A DNA stretch of 6,348 nucleotides from an uncultured Verrucomicrobiota bacterium (GTDB lineage: Bacteria; Verrucomicrobiota; Verrucomicrobiia; Chthoniobacterales; SZAS-18): assembly GCA_937871685.1 (NCBI GenBank), contig CALMOL010000431.1:1-6348 (forward strand). Reading direction: 5' to 3'. The notes under the pieces were generated by a model. It was not told the DNA's origin. It did no database searches and saw nothing but the letters and a program-made list of their open reading frames with translations. Positions 1 to 6,314 of this stretch are shown piece by piece (position 1 is the stretch's first letter; each line of letters starts with the position of its first letter). The translations under genes and the position numbers were made by a program.

Positions 1-117
1 GGGCCGGCCAAAGGCGTTTTCTCAGGACGCGATTCGGCCGACAAGAAAAAAGCGCGGGCAAAGTGAAATTTTTTCCCCGGTTGGGCTCCGCTTCTGGAAT
101 CCAGGAGGAAAAACGGG
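1..117. other. Non-coding or gene-end stretch left of the repeat array
   Basis: No + strand gene can be supported here. The stretch is less GC-rich than the rest of the window. It contains an A6 tract and a T6 tract arranged as a perfect 7-bp inverted repeat (GAAAAAA at 45-51, TTTTTTC at 69-75) with a 17-nt gap. An AGGAGG at 103-108 resembles a strong ribosome binding site, but no ATG, GTG or TTG lies at a useful distance behind it on the + strand. On the minus strand the frame that crosses the 21-bp array stays open through this stretch to the window edge, so it may be the C-terminal part of that candidate gene. Confidence 0.4.
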
Positions 118-347
118 CCGGCGAGGTTCAAAAACAGCGTTCTGAGGCCTCCAAATAGCGCGGCGAGGTCCAAAAACAGCGGCGCGAGGTTTTCGAACAG
201 CGCGGCGAGATTCTGAAGCAAGACGGCGAGGTCGCGGGTGATCGCGGCGAGGTCTCGAAACAACGCGGCGAGGTTTCCGCGCAAGGCGGCCGGGTTTCCG
301 AATAAAGCCGCGAGGTCTTCGCGGAAGGGGACGAAGTCACGGAACAA
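1..347 (-). CDS. Possible heptad-repeat (coiled-coil-like) protein, partial, running off the left edge
   Basis: This minus-strand frame is open from 407 to position 1 and reads the array as LFx[N/D]LAA heptads, for example LLQNLAA, LFENLAP and LFLDLAA. Leucines recur with 4-3 spacing, as in a coiled coil. Across the units the first Leu is written CTG, CTA, TTG or TTA. The same changes on the + strand turn Gln codons into stops, so the pattern fits selection on this minus frame. Each of the other five frames has at least one stop in the array. After the last heptad the frame continues with about 38 residues rich in Phe, Arg and Lys (PFFLLDSRSG onward). The weak point is initiation: there is no ATG or GTG, and the start given is the first TTG, with no ribosome binding site. 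I do not recognise a family. It could be a decayed gene or an open frame in a non-coding repeat. Confidence 0.3.
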   Translation of the reverse strand, partial: MFRDFVPFREDLAALFGNPAALRGNLAALFRDLAAITRDLAVLLQNLAALFENLAPLFLDLAALFGGLRTLFLNLAGPFFLLDSRSGAQPGKKFHFARAFFLSAESRPEKTPLAG

Positions 348-369
348 CGCGGCGAGGCCGTTGCATCTC
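118..369. repeat. Degenerate tandem array: 12 copies of a 21-bp unit
   Basis: Twelve consecutive units of exactly 21 bp can be laid out with no gaps, starting at 118, 139, 160, 181, 202, 223, 244, 265, 286, 307, 328 and 349. The approximate consensus is GCGGCGAGGT followed by YTCCGAACAAC. The GGCGAGGT core is conserved in most units, the middle of the unit varies, and an A at unit position 19 is present in 11 of 12. Units 2, 11 and 12 are the most diverged. Because 21 is a multiple of 3, every frame reads a heptapeptide repeat. It is also two B-DNA helical turns, so any bound protein would meet each core on the same face. Short regularly spaced unique spacers are absent, so this is not a CRISPR array. 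Confidence 0.93.
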
Positions 370-494
370 GAAGCGTGGGCAACGGGTGTGCTTCCATCGT
401 CGTATCTTCAACGTCGCGCATCCGGCGCAATTCCGACCGGACGGAGGGCGTGCGACTTGACTTGCATCAGTGCTTTGGCTCCCGTCGCGCCGCG

Positions 495-3400
495 ATGTTC
501 CTCCCACGTCTTCTTCTCCTGGCTGCGGCCAGTCTCGGAATCTCTGCCGCCACCGGGCCCGCCCAGGTCCAGTTGTCCTCCACCGCCGGCACCTCCACCA
601 GCGCGACCTACCCTCGGCTCGGCCTCGCCTTTGCCGCGATCAACGCCGGCACCCACCAGGGCGCCATCACGATCGACCTCACGGGCAACACCAATGAGGG
701 CACTACCTCCGCCTCGCTGGACGCGAGCGGCCGGTTCAACGCCGTCTATACCTCGGTGCTCATCCGGCCCTCCGGCGGCGCGGCGCGCACCATCTCGGGG
801 GCCACGACGGCCGGCAGCGCCATGATCGTCTATAACGGCGCGAGCAACGTGACCATCGACGGCCTCAACTCCGGCGGGAACTCGCTCACGATCACGAACA
901 CCACCGCCTCGGCCGCGGCGGTCACCGGCACGTTTCGCTTCAAGGACGGGGCGTCGAACAACGTGATCACCCGCGCCACGGTGCTCGGCTCCTTCACCGG
1001 TCCGGCCGGCACGACCGGTGGCACCATCGTCTTCGCCAACGACGCCGTCGCCGGCACCGGCTGCGACAACAACACGATCTCCTTCTGCAATCTCGGCCCC
1101 GCCGGCGCCAGCCTGCCCACCAAGGCCATCCAGGGCAGCGGCGCCACTTCTTCCGCGGCCGCCGGCAATTCCGGCATGGTTATCACTGGGAACAACATCT
1201 TCGACTACTTCGCTCCCACCGGCACCAGCGCCGGCATCTACGTGGACGCGGGTTGCGCGAACTGGACGATCTCGAACAACCGCTTCTACCAGACGGCCGC
1301 GCGCTCCTTCACCGGCACCACCGCGGCGCCCCACGCCGCCATCTTCGTCAACGAGAGCCAGGCGACGACCGGCGCGCAGGGCTTCACCATCACCGGCAAC
1401 GTGATCGGCTTCGCCAACGCCGCGGGCACCGGCACCTACGCGCTTTCCGGCGGCGCGGGCGCTTTCACCGGCATCTTCTTCTCGGGCATCGCGGACGGCG
1501 CGCTCTCCACGATCTCGAACAACACGATCGCGAACGTTTCCCTCACCGGCGTGACCTCCTCCGGCGGGAATGTCGCCAGTCCGTTCGTGGGCATCCGCGT
1601 GAATCCCGGCAACGCCGAGGTGAGCGACAATCTCATTGGCTCGGTTTCCGCGGCGGACTCGCTCGTGTTCTCCACCACGGCCACCGCCGGCGTCAGTGCC
1701 TACGGCATCTACTCGAATGCGGCGGGGGCCGCTTTCACCGCCAACCGCAACCGCATCGGCGGCATGACGATGGGCTCCACCGCCACTACCGCCAGCGTCC
1801 TCCTCGGCGGCCTGGGCATGGAGGCCACGGCGGATTTCGCCTTCAATGCCGACGCCAACGTGGTCGGCACGGCCGCCGCGCCCATGCGCTGCTCCTCCGC
1901 TTCCACCGGCGCGCAGGCCGTAGGCTTAGTGTCGGGTTCGGTGCGCTGCAACTTCACCGCCAACACGATCCAGAATCTCTCGGCCAGCGGCTCCGGCACG
2001 ACCGACGCCTCGTCCGTGAACGGCATTCGCATCACCGCCACGACCCGCGCCCACACCGTCGCGCGCAACCTGATCTTCGACCTCTCCAATCCCTCCACCA
2101 GCACGCTGGCCACGGTGAGCGGCATCCAGTTCGCCAGCAGCGCCACCGCCGGGACCAGCCTGATCTCGCAGAACGTCATCCGTCAGATCGGCTTCACGTC
2201 CACGAACGCTTCCTCGCGCGTCAACGGCATCGCCCTCGCTGGCGGCTCCAATACGGTGGAGCGCAACTTCATCCATTCCTTCCGCGCGATCGCCGCGGGC
2301 GAGGTTTCCGGCCTCTACATCAACGGCGGCTCCGGCCTCTACCGCAACAACATGATCCGCCTCGGAATCCTGCCGAACGGGGCTTCCGACACGAATGGCG
2401 TCGTCACCTACGGCATCAACCAGCTCGTCGGCAGTCCCGACTCCTACTTCCACAACTCGGTCTATGTCGGCGGCACCGGCGTCACCGGCACGGCGCGCTC
2501 CGCCGCCATGCGCAACGGCGACCCGAACAGCACGATCCTCATCAACAACAACGTCTTCCTCAACGCCCGCTCCAACGCTTCCGGCGCCACCGGCAAGCAC
2601 TTCGGCATCCTGCTCGAGAACAGCAACTTCACGACCGATTACAACGTGATCCTCGCTGCCGGCACCGGCGGCCTCTTCGGCGCGCGCCGCTCCGCCGAAT
2701 ACGCGCACCTCGTTCCCGGCTGGCAGGCGGACGTGGGCGACGAGCATTCCTTCGAGGCCGACCCGCAGTTCATCAATCCGGCCGCCGACTTCACCGCGGT
2801 GGATCTCCACATCCTCCCGACGGCTGCCACGCCCGTCGAGAGCAATGGTCTCCCCCTCTCGGCCGCCGAGACGAGCGATGATTTCGATGGCCAAGTGCGC
2901 GCCAACTTCACGCCCGTGGACATCGGTGCCGACGCCGGCAATTTCGTCACTTCGGGCGGGCTGAATCCCACCACCAACCCGCTGAGCCGCACCGTTTCCC
3001 AGGGCCGCTCGCTCGTCATCCCGGCCTCGGCTTTCCTCGCCGCCTCCTCCTCGAATCCCGCGGGCCTTACGATCGAGCTGACCGGCGCCGGGCCGACTAG
3101 CGCCCAGGGCGGCACCGTGACCTTCGCCACCAACGTCACCTACGCGCCGCCCAGCCCGCAGTTCACGGGCACGGACTCGTTCTACTACTCCGTCCGCGAC
3201 AGCGCGGGCCATACCGGGGTGGGCGTGGTCAACATCACCGTGCAGGCCCCCGCCTTCCCCGCGCTGGCCGGCAGCGTGACCCGCACCTCGGGCGGCAACT
3301 TCGCGGCCACCTTCACCGGCGGCGTCCCCGGCCTCGGCTACGCCATCGAATACACCGACTCGCTGACCGCGGCCTTCCAGCCGCTGCTCGACGCGAACTC

Positions 3401-3503
3401 CCAGCCCGTCGTCGTCACTGCGGACGGCAACGGCGGGTTCAACTTCTCCCAGGCCGCCGCCGTCGTGCCCGAGCGCTTCTACCGCGCCCGCCGGCAGCCG
3501 TGA
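495..3503 (+). CDS. Secreted right-handed parallel beta-helix repeat protein with C-terminal Ig/cadherin-like modules
   Basis: This encodes 1002 residues. The ATG at 495 is chosen because it begins a signal peptide: MFLPR, a hydrophobic stretch at about 6-19, and probable cleavage near Ala19 or Ala23. The frame is open further upstream to 306, but that part reads repeat-derived sequence. Residues 38-140 match a common beta-helix entry pattern (YPRLGLAFAAINAG, then ISGATTAG, then NVTIDGLNSGGNSLTITN). About 115-730 is a long series of short strands with Asn-rich turns such as TISNN, TITGN and LINNN, typical of PbH1 rungs. Residues 755-815 (FEADPQF to VDIGADAG) resemble the closing cap of such helices. 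About 825-918 is an Ig/cadherin-like module (GTDSFYYSVRDSAG). About 922-1002 is a terminal beta-rich module ending FYRARRQP. No PEP-CTERM, LPXTG or membrane anchor is visible. It is probably an extracellular or surface protein. Substrate and enzymatic activity are unknown; polysaccharide binding is possible but not shown. Confidence 0.88.
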   Translation: MFLPRLLLLAAASLGISAATGPAQVQLSSTAGTSTSATYPRLGLAFAAINAGTHQGAITIDLTGNTNEGTTSASLDASGRFNAVYTSVLIRPSGGAARTISGATTAGSAMIVYNGASNVTIDGLNSGGNSLTITNTTASAAAVTGTFRFKDGASNNVITRATVLGSFTGPAGTTGGTIVFANDAVAGTGCDNNTISFCNLGPAGASLPTKAIQGSGATSSAAAGNSGMVITGNNIFDYFAPTGTSAGIYVDAGCANWTISNNRFYQTAARSFTGTTAAPHAAIFVNESQATTGAQGFTITGNVIGFANAAGTGTYALSGGAGAFTGIFFSGIADGALSTISNNTIANVSLTGVTSSGGNVASPFVGIRVNPGNAEVSDNLIGSVSAADSLVFSTTATAGVSAYGIYSNAAGAAFTANRNRIGGMTMGSTATTASVLLGGLGMEATADFAFNADANVVGTAAAPMRCSSASTGAQAVGLVSGSVRCNFTANTIQNLSASGSGTTDASSVNGIRITATTRAHTVARNLIFDLSNPSTSTLATVSGIQFASSATAGTSLISQNVIRQIGFTSTNASSRVNGIALAGGSNTVERNFIHSFRAIAAGEVSGLYINGGSGLYRNNMIRLGILPNGASDTNGVVTYGINQLVGSPDSYFHNSVYVGGTGVTGTARSAAMRNGDPNSTILINNNVFLNARSNASGATGKHFGILLENSNFTTDYNVILAAGTGGLFGARRSAEYAHLVPGWQADVGDEHSFEADPQFINPAADFTAVDLHILPTAATPVESNGLPLSAAETSDDFDGQVRANFTPVDIGADAGNFVTSGGLNPTTNPLSRTVSQGRSLVIPASAFLAASSSNPAGLTIELTGAGPTSAQGGTVTFATNVTYAPPSPQFTGTDSFYYSVRDSAGHTGVGVVNITVQAPAFPALAGSVTRTSGGNFAATFTGGVPGLGYAIEYTDSLTAAFQPLLDANSQPVVVTADGNGGFNFSQAAAVVPERFYRARRQP

Positions 3504-3516
3504 GATTGGGCCGCTG

Positions 3517-3554
3517 CATCAAAGGTCGCGCCATAAACGCGCGAAAGCTTGATG
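3517..3554. terminator. Imperfect 38-nt inverted repeat between the beta-helix and kinase genes
   Basis: The arms are CATCAA (3517-3522) with TTGATG (3549-3554), and TCGCGC (3526-3531) with GCGCGA (3539-3544). They are separated by a 3/4-nt internal mismatch and a 7-nt loop (CATAAAC). This gives twelve pairs in two blocks. It starts 14 nt after the stop of the beta-helix gene. There is no T-run after it, so a classical intrinsic terminator is not certain. An operator or an RNA structure that acts without a U-tract is the alternative. The right arm covers the alternative kinase start codon at 3552, which argues for the start at 3612. Confidence 0.45.
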
Positions 3555-3611
3555 GCGTTTGCTCAGGAACAAGGCCGAGTGTCGCGCCCGGCCGAATCGT
3601 TCTTGCCCTTC

Positions 3612-5438
3612 ATGTCCTCCATCCTCATCTGCGACGACACGCCCGAGAACGTGGTCGCGCTCCGCCGGATCCTCGCGCGGGACGGCCACGACGTGCGGAC
3701 CGTCTCGCAGGGCGCGCTCGCGGCGAGCAGCGCGGCGGCGGCCCCGCCGGACATCATCCTGCTCGACGTGCTCATGCCGGATCTCGACGGCTACGAGACG
3801 TGCGCGCTGCTCCAGGCCGACGAGAGGACGCACGACATCCCGGTGCTCTTCATCTCGGCGCTGGATGACATGCCTTCCAAGCTGCGCGGCTTCGAGGTCG
3901 GTGGGCGGGATTACATCGCCAAGCCCTTCCGTGCCGAGGAGGTGCTGGCGCGCGTGCGCACCCACCTCGCGCTGCGCAAAGCCGAGCGCCAGCTCGTGGA
4001 GCAAAACGCCGCCTTGCGCGCCGCCACGGCGCTCCAAAAGGACGTGGAGCGGATGCTGCGGCATGACCTGCGCGTGTCGCTCGCCGGCGTGATCGGCTTT
4101 TCCGAGCTGATCGTCGAGGAGCTGCCCCTGGACCATCCGTGCGCCGCGCACGCCCGGATCGTGGCCGGCGCCGGCTACGGGATGCTGAGCATGGTGCACG
4201 GCTCGTTTGATCTGCTGAAGATGGAGCGCGGCACCTACGCGCTCCACGCCGAGGCCTTCGACCTCGCGGCCGTGGCCCGGCAGGTCGTGGCCGAGCACAC
4301 CCTCGCCGCGCGGGAAAAGGACGTGCGCATCCGCTTCGAGTTCGCGCACGAGGGGGACGAGGACGCGCTGGCCTCCGGCGAGCGCCTGCTCACGCACTCG
4401 CTGCTCGGAAACCTCGTGCGCAACGCCGTCGAGGCCACGCCCGCGGGCGGCGTCATCGACCTGCGCTTCGGCGGTGGCGAGGGGCGCGCCGAGGTGGCGG
4501 TGCGCAACGTGGGGGAGGTGCCGCCGGAGATCCGCGCGCGCTTCTTCGAGAAGTTCGTCACCTCCGGGAAGGCCGAGGGCACGGGCCTGGGCACGTATTC
4601 CGCCCGGCTCATGGCCGAGACGCAGCACGGCACGCTCGCGCTCGACGCGTCCGAGCCCGGCCACACGACGCTGCGCGTCTCGCTTCCCGCGCCCGATGCG
4701 GCCGCCGCGGCGGCCTTCCGGCGCGCGCGGGACGGCTACCACGCCGCCGCGCCGGAAGCCGCGGGCGTGGTGCTCGTGGCCGACGACGACGGGGCCAACC
4801 GCGCCTACCTCCGCCGCATCTTGCCCAGCCCTCCGCTCGACGTGCGCTTCGCCGCGGACGGCCGCGAGGCGCTCGCGGCGCTCCAGCGCGAGCCGGTCGC
4901 CGTGGCGTTGCTCGACGTGGAGATGCCCGGCCTGAACGGCATGGAGGTGATCCACGAGTTTTGCGTGTGGCGTTCCGAGCAGGCCAAGCCCATTCCCACG
5001 CCGGTGTTCATCGGCATCTCCGGCCACCACGACGCGGCTTCCCGGAAGAAGTTCCTTGAGGCGGGCTTCGACCGCGTCCTTGGCAAGCCGCTCGCGCGCC
5101 GCCGGCTGCACGAGGAATTGCGCGCCGCGCTGCGCACCGGCCGGCCGGTGGTCCAGCTCGACCCGATGGTCCGCGAGCTCCTGCCGGATTTCCTCGCCTC
5201 GCAGGGCGCCCTCCTCGACGAGGCCGCCGCGCTCGCGACCGCCGGCGACACCCCTCGGCTGCGCTCCCTCGCGCACCGCCTGCGGGGGAGCTTCGCCATG
5301 TATGGGTTTGCCGTCGCCAGCGCGCTGGCAAACAACGCCGAGGAGGCCGCCCGTGCCGGCGACCTTCGCCGCGCCGCCAGTCTCCTCGCGGACCTTCGCG
5401 CCCACTTGGCGGCGCTGGACATCCGCTTCGGGAGCTGA
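3612..5438 (+). CDS. Hybrid histidine kinase: REC - HisKA - HATPase - REC - Hpt
   Basis: This encodes 608 residues with no membrane segment, so it is a cytosolic phosphorelay kinase. Receiver 1 (about 3-120) has the acidic pair D8/D9, phosphoacceptor D52, S82 and K104. A likely coiled-coil linker covers 118-148. In the HisKA domain the phosphorylated His is H151 in RHDLRVSL. The ATPase domain (about 255-360) has an N-box with N267/N271, NVG (299-301) at the G1 position, the F-box FFEKF (311-315) and the G2 motif GTGLGTYSA (323-331). Receiver 2 (about 386-508) has D391/D392, D435, S470 and K492. The Hpt domain (about 515-605) has H555 in AHRLRGS. All phosphotransfer residues are present. The start at 3612 lies just before the first beta strand of the receiver; ATG 3552 would add 20 residues, but it lies inside an inverted repeat. 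Neither start has a clear ribosome binding site. The signal sensed is unknown, and the N-terminal receiver may be the input. The stand-alone receiver downstream is a candidate Hpt partner. Confidence 0.92.
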   Translation: MSSILICDDTPENVVALRRILARDGHDVRTVSQGALAASSAAAAPPDIILLDVLMPDLDGYETCALLQADERTHDIPVLFISALDDMPSKLRGFEVGGRDYIAKPFRAEEVLARVRTHLALRKAERQLVEQNAALRAATALQKDVERMLRHDLRVSLAGVIGFSELIVEELPLDHPCAAHARIVAGAGYGMLSMVHGSFDLLKMERGTYALHAEAFDLAAVARQVVAEHTLAAREKDVRIRFEFAHEGDEDALASGERLLTHSLLGNLVRNAVEATPAGGVIDLRFGGGEGRAEVAVRNVGEVPPEIRARFFEKFVTSGKAEGTGLGTYSARLMAETQHGTLALDASEPGHTTLRVSLPAPDAAAAAAFRRARDGYHAAAPEAAGVVLVADDDGANRAYLRRILPSPPLDVRFAADGREALAALQREPVAVALLDVEMPGLNGMEVIHEFCVWRSEQAKPIPTPVFIGISGHHDAASRKKFLEAGFDRVLGKPLARRRLHEELRAALRTGRPVVQLDPMVRELLPDFLASQGALLDEAAALATAGDTPRLRSLAHRLRGSFAMYGFAVASALANNAEEAARAGDLRRAASLLADLRAHLAALDIRFGS

Positions 5439-5440
5439 CG

Positions 5441-5467
5441 CCGCGCCCTGGCGTTGACGCCGCGCGG
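5441..5467 (+). terminator. GC-rich hairpin directly after the kinase gene
   Basis: CCGCGC (5441-5446) pairs with GCGCGG (5462-5467), and GGCG (5450-5453) pairs with CGCC (5458-5461) around a TTGA tetraloop, with a 3-nt CCT bulge on the left side. That makes ten G-C pairs beginning 2 nt after the kinase stop codon. The sequence that follows (GATTTGTCT) is only mildly T-rich. It could be an intrinsic terminator or a 3'-stabilising stem that separates the kinase transcript from the downstream receiver gene. Confidence 0.5.
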
Positions 5468-5492
5468 GATTTGTCTCGCTTGGCCTGTGCCC

Positions 5493-5858
5493 ATGAATTC
5501 CCGCCGGATCCTCATCATCGACGACGATCCCAACGTCACCAAGCTCCTTCAGCTCACCTTGGAACGGCGCGACGCCAAGGTCGAGGCCATGGTCGATGCG
5601 CGCGGGGCGGTCGCGCGCGCCAAGGAATTTCAGCCGCATCTCATCGTGTGCGACATCGACCTCGGCGCGACCGACGGCGGCGAGGTCGCGCACCAGCTCA
5701 GTGCCGATCCCGCCACCGCGAAGATCCCGCTCATCTACCTTTCCTCGTTGGTCACGCCGGGCGACTCCGACAAGTTGTCCGGCGGTCGGAAGCTCATCTC
5801 GAAGCAGCTTCCCTACACGGAAATCGTCGATCGCATCCTGGCGGAGGTCCCGGCCTGA
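5493..5858 (+). CDS. Single-domain response regulator (CheY-like receiver protein)
   Basis: This encodes 121 residues that consist of one receiver domain with no output domain. Visible residues are the acidic cluster D10/D11/D12 in ILIIDDDPN, phosphoacceptor D54 in LIVCDID, S84/S85 at the conserved Thr/Ser position, and K104 in ISKQLPY. The usual Lys-Pro after beta 5 is Lys-Gln here, and the loop after D54 has no Met-Pro, so it is somewhat divergent. ATG 5493 puts the first beta strand at residue 6, the normal distance. An in-frame start at 5454 would add 13 residues and lies inside the hairpin. There is no clear Shine-Dalgarno sequence. It probably works as a phosphate acceptor or shuttle that acts by protein-protein contact. 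Its position after a kinase ending in Hpt makes H555 of that kinase a plausible donor (inference). It is 28 nt upstream of the SxtJ-like gene. Confidence 0.9.
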   Translation: MNSRRILIIDDDPNVTKLLQLTLERRDAKVEAMVDARGAVARAKEFQPHLIVCDIDLGATDGGEVAHQLSADPATAKIPLIYLSSLVTPGDSDKLSGGRKLISKQLPYTEIVDRILAEVPA

Positions 5859-5886
5859 GCTTTCGACCAGCCCGTGGCCCAGCAAG

Positions 5887-6309
5887 ATGATCCAGCTCGA
5901 CTACCAGCCCTCCCCCGCCAAGCTCCGTCAGTTCGGTCTCACCGGCACGGTTTTCGGTCTGCTCATGGCCACGCTGTGGTGCTGGCGGCACGCTTGGGGG
6001 TGGGGCACGCCGGCCACGGCCTGGTGCGCGGTGGCCGCCGCGTTCCTGCTTCTCGCGCTCATTGCGCCGGCATTGCTACGCTGGCCCTTCATCGGCCTGA
6101 GCCTGCTCACGTTCCCCATCGGCTGGGTGCTCTCGTGGGTGCTGACGGGAATCGTGTATTTCGTGGTGCTCACGCCGATTGCCCTGATCTTGCGCCTGTG
6201 GCAGCGTGACTCGCTCGGCCGTCGCCCCGCGCCGCCGGGCGCGAGCGATTCCTTCCTGACGGCTCGCCCGCCTGCGCCGCCCGTGCGGCAGTATCTCCGC
6301 CCGCACTGA
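5887..6309 (+). CDS. SxtJ-family small integral membrane protein
   Basis: This encodes 140 residues. The N-terminal pattern LDYQPSPAKLRQFG and the block at about 76-110 (FPIGW, then VVLTPIALILRLWQRDSL) match what I recall of SxtJ-family membrane proteins, named after an uncharacterised gene of the saxitoxin cluster. Hydrophobic segments lie at about 16-33, 43-64 and 68-102; the last is long enough for two passes or a hairpin. The tail (about 108-140) is polar, rich in Pro and Arg, and probably cytoplasmic. The biochemical role of the family is unknown. In many bacteria members sit next to a NodU/CmcH-type carbamoyltransferase and a DUF5989 (SxtK-like) gene, so the name alone does not imply toxin production. 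It begins 28 nt after the receiver gene and ends 5 nt before the next start codon, which suggests co-transcription. Confidence 0.75.
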   Translation: MIQLDYQPSPAKLRQFGLTGTVFGLLMATLWCWRHAWGWGTPATAWCAVAAAFLLLALIAPALLRWPFIGLSLLTFPIGWVLSWVLTGIVYFVVLTPIALILRLWQRDSLGRRPAPPGASDSFLTARPPAPPVRQYLRPH

Positions 6310-6314
6310 ACGCC

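Noticed and set aside
13..27. GGCGTTTTCTCAGGA at 13-27 resembles GGCGTTTGCTCAGGA at 3554-3568 (14 of 15 bases)
   Set aside because: A single match of this size in a 6.3-kb window is about what chance allows, and the flanking sequences do not align.
45..75. A6/T6 inverted repeat as an intrinsic terminator
   Set aside because: The stem would be almost only A-T pairs with a 17-nt loop, which is not a convincing terminator on either strand.
118..369. CRISPR array
   Set aside because: The units are 21 bp, directly adjacent and degenerate, with no unique spacers of regular length and no cas genes.
128..430. Minus-strand frame of 100 residues reading TSPRCFE-like heptads through the array
   Set aside because: It ends in the first unit, has no ribosome binding site, and its Ser/Pro/Cys-rich heptads show no structural logic. 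The LFx[N/D]LAA frame on the same strand explains the codon variation better.
375..494. Upstream extension of the beta-helix gene to GTG 375
   Set aside because: It would bury the signal peptide 40 residues inside the protein. The ATG at 495 gives a normal exported N-terminus.
238..825. + strand frame with NAARFxx heptads continuing into the beta-helix gene
   Set aside because: It has stops at 64 and 214 upstream, and after about 370 it becomes a Pro/Arg-rich shadow of the beta-helix gene.
1253..2881. 542-residue + strand frame inside the beta-helix gene
   Set aside because: It is extremely rich in Arg and His, and it is an out-of-frame shadow of the well-supported beta-helix reading frame.
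408..3212. Long minus-strand frames (408-1334, 1926-3212) opposite the beta-helix gene
   Set aside because: Gly/Ala/Arg-rich translations with no recognisable domain; these are antisense shadows.
3519..5885. 788-residue minus-strand open frame opposite the kinase and receiver genes
   Set aside because: It is an antisense shadow created by high GC at third codon positions; its composition is His/Arg/Gly-rich and no domain is visible.
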